NCBI RefSeq assembly: GCF_932274485.2
Contig: NC_065879.2
Coordinates: forward strand, 42,650,436 to 42,714,435
DNA length: 64,000 bases
Origin: Patella vulgata
Taxonomy: Eukaryota; Mollusca; Gastropoda; Patellidae
Reading direction: 5' to 3'
A program made the position numbers and the translations under genes. Under the pieces are notes generated by a model. That model saw only the letters and a program-made list of their open reading frames with translations. It had not been told where the DNA came from and ran no database searches. Below are positions 22,448 through 33,552 of the stretch, one piece after another (the stretch's first letter is position 1; each line of letters starts with the position of its first letter).

Positions 22448-22836
22448 CAATACCTTACAAAGCTTTTTGATAAATTTTAGATGCTCTTTTAATTTTAAAG
22501 CTTCCAGAAGTTTTGTTTTACAAATCTCCTTTCACAACTTAATTCTTCTTTTTTTTCTTGCTTGAATACTTTTGTTTGGAAAGAGTTTTATTTCATATTT
22601 GCAGCGTTTTATTTCATATTTGTAGCGTTTTATTTCATATTTGTAGCAATGAAGATGTTATTGTGAAGTCAGCAGACTCTTTTGAGATAGAAGTTGAAAC
22701 GTAAAAACTTCATAACAGTTCAAATCGGGAACTACATTTAATAGATCGCAAGAAATATTAAACAAACAAATACACTTTCATAGGAACAGAATCTCTTTTC
22801 ATATTAAAGTTAAAGTGCTGAATTGGGTACTTTTTT
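22448..22836 (+). repeat. Intron with a short triplicated motif
   Basis: At about 22588-22648 GCGTTTTATTTCATATTTG (last bases vary) is repeated in tandem, ending each time in AGC. Nothing else is recognised. Confidence 0.6.
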
Positions 22837-25150
22837 ATTATTTATTATTATTATTATTACAGCATATTTACAGTGCGCCCTTTCATATAACATGTTCAGG
22901 GGCACTTTACAAAGTGACAATGTAAGTATAGGATATTAACCTACCCGAGGTTGATATGGTAGAGAAGTTCTCTACCATATCAATCCGAGGGAGAGTAGGT
23001 TTATATCCAATATATACAACGCCATTTCACCCTTAAATTTAATGGGCTCTTCCATTAAAAGGCAACGATGATTGAATAATTGCCCGATAGTTTCTGCCAA
23101 ATAGCGAAAATTACCGAAGTAATCATGAGCAATTACGTGCATGTTTTTGTTTATACGTCGCCATTTTGGACTATTGAATTGAAAGCAAAAACAAAATAGA
23201 TAGTAATACGAAGTCAGACGAATAATCAATCCTTTTTAGCCAACATATTGACGATGGAATAGATGTGAATGCAAATATCGACGAGGATCTATCCAAAGCC
23301 TGCAGAAAATTTGGACCAAAAGGCATTCTTTTCCAAGAATTCTGACAGTGAACCATGATTGAAGGTTTTCGGTATGTTCAGAGAAGGATTTGACCGATTG
23401 TTTAAAGTGGAAAGTACCCAAAAATACTTTACAAAGGAACTCTTGGCTGATAAATACTTTCAAGTCGTGTAGTGTGTGGACAAATAATCGCAATGTGGAT
23501 GAAAAGAAAATTCTGAAACATGTCTTAGACATGGATAACCGATCTAAATACATGTATGTCGATAAGTATGCCGTCTATTTCGGTCCTGAATGTTAGAAAC
23601 TGTACCATAACAAATTTTAATTGTCAAAAGAATAAAGATTTATTTCTGTGTTTTTTTGTATTATTTCGATCATCTACGTCATCAGCGGTTGATATGAGCC
23701 GAATATATTCACCTGAGATGACATCATTAGCGGTTGATATGAAATATCAACCTGTCATGACGTCATCAGCGGTTGATATGAACGAATATGTCAACCTATG
23801 ATGATGTTATGACAGGTTGTTATGAGATATAACTGCTATGGACATCAAAGTAAAAACTACCGCCAGTTGTATATTCATAAATAAACAACAAGATTATGGA
23901 CATGTTAACGATTGTATACAGAGTCGGTTAAAAGCCTGATTAAATAAATGTATTTTAAGTTGTTTTTTAAAAAAATATAGAGATGTACAACATCTTAAAC
24001 TAAATGGTAGATTATTCCATAAAACAGGTGCTCGATAACTAAAAGAGCGCTTACCATAAGAGACTAGTTGAACAGTTTTGGGCTTTAAAAGTAGTTTATC
24101 TGATGTACATAATGTTCGGCCAGGTGTATAAAGTTCTAAAAGATCTGAGAGGTAAACAGGAGCTAATTTATTTAAACATTTAAAAGTAAGTAATAAAATC
24201 TTAAAATCAATTTGATAATTTAACAGGTAACTAGTGTAAATTATATAAAACAGGAATTATGTGGTCACATTTCTTAGTTAAAGTAACAAGTCGAGCTACA
24301 GTATTCTGTACTTTTTGTAATTTATCTATGAGCTTTAAAGGTAAACCAACTAAAAGTGAATTAAAGTTATCTAATCGAGAAGTGGCCAGAGAATTAACAA
24401 ATGACTTAGTGGCCTCTGTAGTTACACATTTACGTATTTTACCTATATTTCTGATATTAATATAGCACAATTTACAAATATTATTTACTTGAGCTCCCAT
24501 TAGCATAAAACTATCAAAGATTGCGCCAATATTACGAGCAGAATAAGATGAAAATATATCACAATTACCAATTACAACAGGGGGGTTATCATGTGCAAAT
24601 TTACTTAATTGATGCCTTGAGCGGAATAACAAATATTCGGTTTTATCATCATTCAATTTTAGAAAGTTCTTTGACATCCATTTTCTAATTTCACTAATAC
24701 AGTTCTCAAATTGCTATTTTGATAAATTGAAAGAAGATGGACAATTAGGTGTAAATGAAATATATAACTGAGTATCATCAGCATACAAATGAAAGCTGAG
24801 ACCATATCTTCTGACAATATCACCTAATGGTGACGTATAGAGGGTAAATAAAATCGGACCAAGAACAGAACCTTGGGGAACCCCAGATGACAAAACAGAT
24901 TCAGGCAACGATTGACAATTAACTAAAATACACTGTTTTCTACCCACAAGATGACTTTCTAAAAGATTTAATGCAGAGCCATAATTACCAAATTTAAGTT
25001 GAAGTCTACGTAGAAGAATGGAAGGGTCCACCATGTCGAAAGCAGCAGATAAATCTTAATAAAATTTAAAATGTACATTTTCTATTATCAATTTCCATTA
25101 AAATATCATTTGAAACCCGGGTTAAAGCTGTTTTGGTACTGCAAAATTGT
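22837..25150 (-). pseudogene. CR1/L2-clade LINE, 5'-truncated and decayed
   Basis: The - strand carries the 3' half of a reverse transcriptase ORF. It begins STKTALTRVSNDILMEIDNR (about 25140), continues after a frameshift DLSAAFDMVDPSILLRRL, GVPQGSVLGPILFTLYTSPL and the catalytic YADDTQLY, passes an in-frame TAG at 24714-24716, then WMSKNFLKLNDDKTEYLLFR, and after another shift near 24231 ends FKILLLTFKCLNKLAPVYLS, LYTPGRTL, APVLWNNLPFSLR, FKKQLKIHLFNQAF (stop near 23905). These are the palm, thumb and C-terminal blocks of CR1/L2 elements. The 3' UTR runs to a (TAA)n-type tail at 22837-22860, next to the GCGCCCTTTCA motif common at such LINE ends. The 3' UTR is split by an unrelated insert (about 22929-23830). 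The endonuclease is absent, as expected of 5' truncation. Confidence 0.88.
22929..23830. mobile_element. Insert in the LINE 3' UTR, unclassified
   Basis: The LINE 3' UTR is interrupted here. The insert begins near GATATTAACCTACCCGAGG and ends near CAACCTATGATGATG. It has a small hairpin (GATATGGTAGAGAAG facing CTTCTCTACCATATC) near the left end and three copies of TCATCAGCGGTTGATATGA (second copy TCATTAGCGG...) about 40 bases apart near the right end. A decayed + strand frame (23236-23600) is unrecognised. The exact limits are uncertain. Confidence 0.45.
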
Positions 25151-25618
25151 TTATACAAACATTTATCATAATAAAAATCGTTTTTGAGGTTTCATGATTA
25201 TCTGTCACGTACACTATCTAAGAACACATATCAGTCATTTTTTTTTTAAAATTCTTATATATTTCGACAAAATTTGGTTTTGAATGATCTCTCTCCTTCT
25301 ATTTCACCCGATTTCCATAAAAACTATTGATATAAATTTAAAAACAATAGGTATTTCACACACGAGATACTCGGCTCCCAAATTGTAAACATCCGCCATG
25401 TTTGATACAGTTACGAAGCTTGGGACTTCCCCTATTGAAACCTTCCCCTCACATAGATATAAAAATACCATGCCAGCCTATACCTGCCAGAACTGGTTTT
25501 GAATACCTAATAAGGTTATTTTTAGACCTTGTGGCACGTTATTTGATTCAGTTCTCATTGTTGATTTATTAACAAATTTAGTTATAGATTCTTAGGTTCT
25601 GTCAAACTTCTGCACATT
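25151..25618 (+). other. Dlg intron, nothing recognised
   Basis: AT-rich sequence between the LINE and the Kolobok-type remnant. It may contain upstream parts of the latter, but no frame could be matched. Confidence 0.4.
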
Positions 25619-26640
25619 ATGTTCCCAAAACAAAATGGACAGATCTTCCGAGGAATATGTAACTTGGTATACTGCACTGCTCACAGACCAGTCTGCCAAA
25701 TAAATCATCATGGCTCTACAAAGAGCATGGAAATAGCTGCCACCTTGAAAATGTTTGAACGATCAATTGAGAAATTTGGTTTTAGATATACAACACTTTT
25801 AAATGACAGTTTGAACATGCAAACTGAATAAAAATAATGGACCGTGTGGCACTGACTATGCAGTCGAAAACAAGGATTGTATTAACCACGTCAGTAAGCG
25901 AATGAGGAACAATTTGGAAAATATTGTCCAAAAAATAAAGCCAAAAGGTTGCCCAATCGATGGTAAGGGAAGGCTTACTAAGGATGGAGTAGTTCCCATG
26001 CAAAATTGTTACGGCAGAGCGATAAAAGATCATATACACAATTTGTCATGATTAATGGCACATGGTCAATATTTTTCCATTATCTCGATGATGCTAAGCC
26101 ACATGACGATCACTGTCCAAAGGGCAGTGATTCGTGGTGTTGGTATAACCGTCAGATTGCCGATGGTATTGCAGTTCCTGCAAGAGGTGTGCATACACCA
26201 CCACGACCTTTACATGTACTGGAAGCCATCAAGCCAGTCTTTGAGCAGTTATTGTCACCTCAAGTTCTAAAGAGGTGTTTGCAGAGTGGCACACAGAATA
26301 ATAATGAATGCTTAAAATTTGTGATTTGGACAAGGGCACCCAAACACAAAAACACTTCACTAATAACTGTTCAATATGCTGTGGCTAGAGGAATTCTAGA
26401 ATTCAATAAGGGGTCAACCACTATAATTGACATTATGGATAGGGATTTGCTCAGTCCTGGGCCAAATGCAAAATGTTTTTGCCAAAAAAGGAGAACCAAC
26501 GACTTAAAAAAATCTGCCCATGAATCTTCTGAAAGATTCAAAAACATTAGAAAACAAAAAAAAAGAATCCTTGCGAAAATCAATGGAAAATAAAAAGAAA
26601 GGAGGCAAAACGTATGAAGCTGTCATGAGCTAAATAGTAA
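25619..26640 (+). pseudogene. Kolobok/Mutator-like transposase remnant
   Basis: Three adjacent frames carry consecutive blocks of one protein family. 25619-25828 has FRGICNLVYCTAHRPVCQIN, HHGSTKSMEIAATLKMFERS and FGFRYTTLLND. Shifted frames around 25860-26040 have KDCINHVSKRMRNNLENIVQ, KGRLTKDG and NCYGRAIKDHIHN. 26055-26590 has CPKGSDSWCWYNRQIADG, PVFEQLLSPQVLKRCLQSGT, QNNNECLKFVIWTRAPKHKN and ARGILEFNKGSTTI. This is the 'mutator-like transposase' family common in molluscs, which I associate with Kolobok (TTAA target). At least two frameshifts break it. The C-terminal basic tail (KNIRKQKKRILAKINGK) is preserved. It may pair with the THAP remnant at 18028. Elements of the 19599 type could have been mobilised by such an enzyme (inference). 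Confidence 0.75.
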
Positions 26641-26692
26641 CCTACAAACCAATTATAGACAAGGGAAATGGGTCAAAGTAATTCAAACATTG

Positions 26693-26694
26693 TG

Positions 26695-26750
<56 letters not shown>
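26693..26750. repeat. (TA)n microsatellite
   Basis: An almost pure TA run of about 55 bases follows the transposase remnant. Confidence 0.95.
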
Positions 26751-26754
<4 letters not shown>

Positions 26755-27328
26755 CTCATAGAAAATATAGGTTATAAAAGATAAATTATTAAAATAAAAT
26801 ATATGAATTGATTATATTGGTGTTGGTTGTTTTAATGAAATACTTTAAACTTTGGTTGTTGATTTCTCAAAACAGGTATTTTCTACCGTTTACAATTTTA
26901 GTCATCCAGTAACACTGAAAGTTATTGTAAGATTTTATTGAAATTTGGAACAGAGCTTTATATATGATTACTTTATGCAATAGGAGAATTTTTTTTAAAT
27001 CTGCTAAATTGTTGCGGATGTATAGTTGCCATAGCAACCACTACACTTGGAAAACATTATACATTGACACTAAAAGTAAAATAATCATAACTTTCTTTCT
27101 AATTATTATTTTGTATTGAAACTTTCCTATTGCACAAAGAAGCATTTCAGTAGCCTCTCTGCAAAGTTTGAATATTTTCTGTTGAATAGTTCCTGAGAAA
27201 TAGGATGACTAAAATGATAACCAGAAATCCAAGATAGCCACCGTGTCCATAGCAACGGATACCCCCAGGAAAATTTTTCAACCATTTTTGCATTACTCAC
27301 ATGATGTATTCTTAGATGTGTAAATATG
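26751..27328 (+). other. Intron with two X-box-like motifs
   Basis: GTTGCCATAGCAAC (27025-27038) is a perfect X-box-like palindrome and GTGTCCATAGCAAC (27243-27256) a variant. The region may be the 3' flank of the transposase remnant above. No coding sequence is seen. Confidence 0.4.
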
Positions 27329-27336
27329 GTAACATT

Positions 27337-28252
27337 CAGGGCTGCCGACAACCAGTATCGCAGCGCAATTTGCGATACATATTTTGTCCGTTGCTAATCA
27401 AAAATTAAAATCTAACGTTTTTGATTCGCAGTAACTGCGAATCAATAATATGCCTGTCATTTTGGATATTGACACAAAGATTTATCCACATTTCTCAACA
27501 CTTTCAACGCGTATAAAATATCAAATATATTTTATAAACAAAACGGAATTCTCCGTGTGACATTTTCTTCTCGCACTACCCAGACTCAATTCATGATACT
27601 ATATAATACAGGGACATAACTCTATGAATCGGGACTATTAAACCGGAAATAGGGAATCAAGTAGTACCACTCACGTTGCGAGACATGTCAATTTCGAGTA
27701 ATTATATCAGTATTCAATTTGAAAAAAATAAATTCAGTGTATCCCCCACGTATTGTAAATAAAATATAAAAAATAAATACGTGTAAACGTATTGTAAAGT
27801 GAGAAATGAAAGTAAGAATTCCCGTAAACTATTATTGTTTATATCGCGTGCGTCTAGTTAATCGAGATTATTCGTAAAATACTGCGTGCTTCCGATTGAA
27901 CAAAAATAATAACACACGATAAAAAGCAGACGAAATTGTTTTCTAACGAAGAAATAAGAAGCCACTGCCAAGAATTGGCTTCAGACATAAGGCCTAACAA
28001 AAGTCTACATTCATTCAGAAATGTTTACAGCTAGCTGTAGAAGTGCTAACATTCTAAAAAAATCTTAAGAATTAAATCTAATCATTTGCTATCAATTAAA
28101 ATTAAAATAATCTTGTTATTTAGGTGTTTTATGTTGATTTGAAACTGAAAAACTGCTAATCAATTTTTAAATTTGCTAATCAAATTTGGCAAAATTGGAC
28201 TTTTTGATTAGCAGTGCTGCTAATCATCTGTGAAAAATTACCGACAGCCCTG
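27337..28252. mobile_element. Complete non-autonomous hAT element ('hAT-1' copy b)
   Basis: It starts CAGGGCTGCCGACAA and ends ATTACCGACAGCCCTG. It is flanked on both sides by the identical 8-mer GTAACATT (27329-27336 and 28253-28260), the target duplication expected of hAT. The subterminal regions are rich in GCTAATCA/TGATTAGC words. It is 916 bp without a transposase. The right part is shared with 1-362. Confidence 0.95.
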
Positions 28253-28260
28253 GTAACATT

Positions 28261-28841
28261 ACCCCAATTTTTAAAAAAACATGGAATTTTCTACTGTCCA
28301 CCCCCTTAAGAGATGTGTGGCAAGCTCTATAGGCAATTAAATTTTCATTAGAAATCTGTCAGTTTCGAAATTGAAGTATCATTTTTGGCTCAATCTCTTG
28401 AGTGTTGAAGGGAGAGTCGGCTATATCTGATCATTGGTTTTGTCGATGGACATATAGTTTTAAATATAAAGAGATACCCATCTGGTTAAACAAGAAAAAT
28501 ATAATTATATCGACACATTTTCTTTAATGCACATCGGCCAAGAAAGGAATGAAATAATGTTACTTTAAGCAGAAGCCATAAAATTTTCAAAGATTATAGA
28601 TAGGTGTTAATCTTTAATTAGATTTTGCATCAGTTCCGTTCGTTTTATGTTCATTCTTCATTCTATTTTAAGATTTCTATTTAGATGGGGAGAACAACAC
28701 TGTGTTTATGAAGTGGTTAGATTGTGAGCAGACCAAAAATATCTGATGAAAATTCATCCTTTTTTCTTATGTCAATCGTCTACAATTTCTTGTGGAACTC
28801 TTAATACAGACTATATTTTTCTTCCGATATGTTAAAAATGT
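28261..28841 (+). other. Dlg intron, nothing recognised
   Basis: The CCACCCCCTTAAGAG near 28301 looks like a TTAA-type transposon border, but no partner end was found. Confidence 0.4.
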
Positions 28842-28920
28842 ATTTTTATACGCCCGCATTAAAATGTGGTTGTATATTGTCGTCAACCCCAGTCCGTCGG
28901 TCCGGCATCCACAATTGCTT

Positions 28921-29890
28921 GTGGACGCTCTATAGGCTAAAGTTAATATCCGATTGACTTTAAATTTATACACAGTGTTTGAGGCCATGAAACAAAGAAG
29001 CCTATTGATTTTCAGCGATTTCCGATAATTACTGCCAGAGTTATGGCCCTTGATCACTTTAAAAAATCTTGTGGACGCTCTAGAGGCTAAAGTTAATATC
29101 CGATTGACTTTAAATTTATACACAGTGTTTAAGGTCATGAAGCGAAGAAGCCTATTGATTTTCAGCGATTTCCGATAATTACTGCCAGAGTTATGGCCCT
29201 TGATCACTTAAAAAAATCTTGTGGACGCTCTAAAGGCCAAAGTTAATATCCGATTGACTTTAAATTTATACACAGTGTTTGAGGTCATGAGACGAAGAAG
29301 TCTATTCATTTTCAGTGATTTTCGATAATTACTGTCAGAGTTATGGCCCTTGATCACTCCAAAAAATCTTGTGGACCTCTAGAGGCCAAAGTTAATATCT
29401 GATTGACTTTAAATTTATACACAGTGTTTAAGGTCATGAGACGAAGAAGTCTATTGATTTTCAGTGATTTCCGATAATGACTGCCAGAGTGATGGCCCTT
29501 GATCACTTTGAAAAATCTTGTGGACGCTCTAGAGGCTAAAGTTAATATCCGATTGACTTTAAATTTATACACAGTGTTTAAGGTCATGAGACGATGAAGC
29601 CTATTCATTTTCAGTGATTTTCGGTATTTACTGCCAGAGTTATCGCCCTTTATAAAATCTTGTGGACGCTCTAGAGGCTAAAGTTAATATCCAAATAACT
29701 TTGAATTTATACACAGTGTTTAAGGTCATGAGACGAAGAAGCCTATTGATTTTCAGCCATTTCTGATAGTTACTGCCAGAGTTATGGCCCTTGATCATTT
29801 TGAAAAATCTTGTGGACACTCTAGAGGTCAAAGTTAATATCCGATTGACTTTAAATTTATACACAGTGTGTAAGGTCATGAGACATGTAT
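28921..29890 (-). repeat. 150-bp tandem array, open on the - strand
   Basis: GTGGACGCTCTAGAGG-type starts recur at 28921, 29071, 29221, 29371, 29520, 29662 and 29812, mostly exactly 150 bases apart. Each unit has GACTTTAAATTTATACACAG, GGTCATGAGACGAAGAAGCC and GAGTTATGGCCCTTGATCAC. Since 150 is 50 codons, the - strand gives repeated protein-like units (KVIKGHNSGSNYRKSLKINR then LLRLMTLNTVYKFKVNRILT, LASRASTRFF). Frames are broken by the 149- and 142-base units. Protein expression is not supported by anything else. Confidence 0.9.
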
Positions 29891-30401
29891 TGGACCGTAA
29901 CTTCATAGATTATGACCCCTGATTGTATAAAGGACACAATTTTTATCTGATTTTGTTGAAATTTAAGTTTATAACCCAAAGATCAGAATTATGGTCCCTG
30001 ATTGTACGAAAAATCACATTTTTTAGCTTGTGGACCCTATGGAGATCACAATTTTATTCCGATTTAAAAAAACTTTTGAATATATCAGCGTTACACCTTA
30101 TTGACGGTTGAGTTTGAAATTCGTGAAAATTGGACCAAAATTGCCGGACAAAATGGACGCCCCTCAAACGCAAACAGTGTTCAAATATGGTATATCAAGG
30201 TTGTGGACCCTCTAGTGCTCTAGTGGCCCTTGACTGTACGAAAAATCACGTTTTTAGCTTGTGATCCCTCTAGAGGTCACAGTTATTATCCGTTTTAAAA
30301 AAACTTGTGAATATATCGCCGTTACACCGTAATGATGGTTGAGTTCGAATTTCTTGAAAATCGGACCAAAACTGAGGGACAAAATGTCCGCCTCTAGTTT
30401 T

Positions 30402-30653
30402 ACATAAATGGTGTAAATATGTAAATGGTGTAAATATGTGGTATATCAAGGTTGTAGATCCTCTAGAGGCCACAATTTTTTTCCGATTTTGATGCAGCCT
30501 TTAATTTTATGCTTATATCACATCTGGTATAACATAAATGGTGTAAATATGTAAATGGTGTAAATATGTGGTATATCAAGGTTGTAGATCCTCTAGAGGC
30601 CACAATTTTTTTCCGATTTTGATGCAGCCTTTAATTTTATGCTTATATCACAT
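30402..30653 (+). repeat. Identical 122-bp direct duplication, period 130
   Basis: ACATAAATGGTGTAAATATG and everything up to TTTATGCTTATATCACAT are repeated without a visible mismatch at 30402-30523 and 30532-30653. This is a recent local duplication inside the family A core. Confidence 0.9.
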
Positions 30654-31284
30654 AAGATCTTGGTTCCTTTCAATATTCGCACATATTGGATCATAACTTC
30701 CTGAATTATGGCCCTTGATCATATGAAAAATTGCATTTTGAGCTTGTGGTCCCTCTAAGAGTTTTTATCCAATTTAAAAAAACGATTGAATACATCGCCA
30801 TTACACCCTAATGCACAGGCACTTGAAGGGATTAAAATAAAACTTCTTACTACTGCTTGACAATATATTATAGTAAATAAAAGGTATTTCAGTCGCCATC
30901 TTTGTTTCCGCGTCTTCAAGACATTTCGTCTGCTATCATCTCACAATACTCGCTAGTTCTAATCCTTCCCGTCGTTTTTATTGCCAACGAGACCTTATTT
31001 GATCATTATTCGGCTTCCGATGTAATTAATTTGGTCATTTTACAGCGTTATTAATTACAAATCAAACTTGAAGCGCTATCACTTGGCGACAAGCAACTTC
31101 GAGAGACCGGAAATAACACGAAATCAGATCAATGACGTCTCGTTGGAGAAGGCCTTATTTTTGATTGGTCAAGGCGTGTTACTAAAAATAAAATTGACTG
31201 TCACAGCTGACCCAAATTATGAATGTCAGCTGAATATTGTCATTAGTATGTAACATGCTTAGGATAATTTATTTTACGTATATT

Positions 31285-33348
31285 CCCCTGTGAAAATACA
31301 CACTGAAATTTCAGTGAGAGATTTGGTCAAAATATTATAGAAATTTCAGTGAGATTTTACTGAAATTTCAGTGAGATTTCACTGAAATTTCAATGAGATT
31401 TTACTGAAATTTCAATGAGATTTTACTGAAATTTCAATGAGATTTCCGTGAGATCTCGGTGAAATTTCAATAAAATTTTGACCAAATTTCTCCCTGAAAT
31501 TTCAGTGAAATCTCACTGAAATTTCAATAATATTTTACTGAAATCTCACTGAAATTATACTGAAATCTCATTACTATTTCAAAGTCTTTATTAACATGCA
31601 TTCTGAAAAAAAACCTTCAAACAATTACAATATTACTATATTATTAATTATCTCTTAAATTTCTGTATTCCGTATTCTAAATTTTCTTTTCCTTCTAGTG
31701 TTGTCCTTTTCTTTGATGATAATAAAAATATATGGCCTGAAATGACACAATCAAAATAATATTAAATAAAGATAGGCATGTGCCATGCAGTGTGCTGTTT
31801 GAGCATTCAACAGTTTCAAAATTATCCTGTCAAAAACAAAGCATACAATATAAATTTTGGGATAAATGTGCATCGGCTGTCACTAGTGGCAGGCATTTAC
31901 TTCTGAATACACAAAGTTATAACACTGATAATTTACTTTTAAAATATCTTTTGATTTATTTAGACAGAACGGTTTTACCTTATTTTTTAAAAACTAAACA
32001 TAGCCAGGTCACATAATTTGCATGACGAAAGTTAATTTACCAATACATAGCCTGATCTACTAGAATTTAAACAACTATATACTCCCCATGACTGCTTTTG
32101 AAAATATGCCTTATCAGTACATCCATTTTATAATTAACTACTTCGAAATTTATCCCAACAAACCATTCTGTGATAGGTGTTTTGGGGGTCATATAATCGA
32201 GAAAATTATGCGAACAAATACAGCTCTATTATTCCAAATATGCGCCTTTTTTCCAGGAATTTCAACATTTGATTAAAAATTCGGAAGCCTTTAGCGAAAC
32301 GGTGAAAAGAACTTAGGTAGCTGTAATCTGTTTAAATAGCGACACCAGTTTATCAATTTAGTAATGAAACATGCACGCGAGGTCATTTTGTTTGCATGAG
32401 AGTTTCATATAATTTACAACCATTATAGAATTAAAAATTCCTTCGTTTGTTTTCCATTCCAAAATTTTTAAAAACAGTGCCGCTCACCTGTTACCTGACA
32501 CCCTTGTGATCTCCGTCATTGACATTGTTTACGCTAATCGGCAATGACCTCAAAATTTGAAATTAAGATGGGTTAGATTTATTCTCTCTTTTCACAATAA
32601 AAGAGATTGATTTTAAAACATGATTATATTAATTGATCGTAAAATATTTACTGTAAATGAAATTTACGGGTGCCGTAATTGATGACCTCGTTTCCAAATA
32701 TGGCTATTGAAACACGTGTGTTACATTTGAGAAAATAGCCATTCTATCATAATACAATGATTATCGGAACATATTGGAAAAAATTTTGATGTTGAGTCAT
32801 TCATAAGTTTAGACATCATTTTAAACATGTAGTTAATATTACTTAGCATGTGTTCATGGATTACGCACGGTGATGGACGAATAAAATAAACGTCAATGAA
32901 ATTGTCTACTTCAGGAAATAATGTGATTAATTAATGGAAATTAAAAACAATTCGTCTTCTGACACTATTAGGCCATAATTTCGAAGTGGTCTCTTTTACA
33001 AATTACAAATCTTTATATGCAGTTATTAAAATATTTGCAATGAAAAAATGACATTTTTATGTTTTGTAATTTCAGTGAAATTTCAATGAAATTTGCAATA
33101 TAAATATTTCAGTGAAATTCCAGTAGACCAAAATATATTTTATTTCAGTGAAATTTCAGTAGACCAAAATTTTTGTTTATTTCAGTGAAATTTCAGTAAT
33201 AATAGACCAAAATATATTTTTATTTCAGTAAAATTTTGGTGAGATTTCAGTGAAATTTGGTCATTTCAGTGAAATTGGGCAAAATTTTCAAATTTCACTC
33301 AAATTTCACTGAAATCTCACCGAAATGTCAGTATCATTTTCTCTGGGG
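31285..33348. mobile_element. Element bounded by TTTCAGTGAAA tandem palindromes
   Basis: The left end is CCCCTGTGAAAATACACACT and the right, inverted, is CCCCAGAGAAAATGATACTG. Both lead into long arrays of GAAATTTCAGTGAGATTT-like words (31301-31570 on the left, about 33067-33340 on the right), so the arrays themselves form long subterminal inverted repeats. The 1.5-kb middle is AT-rich with no recognised protein. The target duplication is not clear (TATT left, TTAA right). The superfamily is unknown. Confidence 0.75.
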
Positions 33349-33352
33349 TTAA

Positions 33353-33552
33353 CTACTTTAAATGGAATCTTCTAACTGCTATACCAGTGCTTGCAGTCAC
33401 AGCAACTTTTTTGTGACACCTAATACGTTTGTACGTTTCGTGCACAAGAATACTCTTGCCACTGCCAGTACCTGCCTGACCCGTTAAACAATATAGTTCA
33501 TTTTAATAATTTCAAAAGCCTGACTTTGCTCTGGAGTTAATACCAGGGACAT
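33353..33552 (-). pseudogene. PIF1-like DNA helicase, N-terminal fragment
   Basis: On the - strand the frame from 33552 reads MSLVLTPEQSQAFEIIKMNY and IV before TAA. After a one-base shift it continues LTGQAGTGSGKSILVHETYK, RIRCHKKVAVTASTGIAV. The GQAGTGSGKS is the Walker A loop, with one residue more than the usual GQAGTGKS, and VAVTASTGIA is motif Ia of PIF1-family helicases. Only about 65 residues remain; the sequence is then cut by the border of the 31285-33348 element, and nothing on the far side continues it. PIF1-type helicases occur in Helitrons/Helentrons and in several other mobile elements as well as in host cells, so the source is uncertain. Confidence 0.8.

Noticed and set aside
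26006-26593. 195-codon frame as a separate host gene
   Set aside because: Its sequence is the C-terminal part of a mutator/Kolobok-like transposase whose upstream blocks lie in shifted frames just before it.
31301-31570. CRISPR-like array
   Set aside because: The repeats are short, palindromic, directly adjacent and imperfect with no unique spacers, and the DNA is animal.
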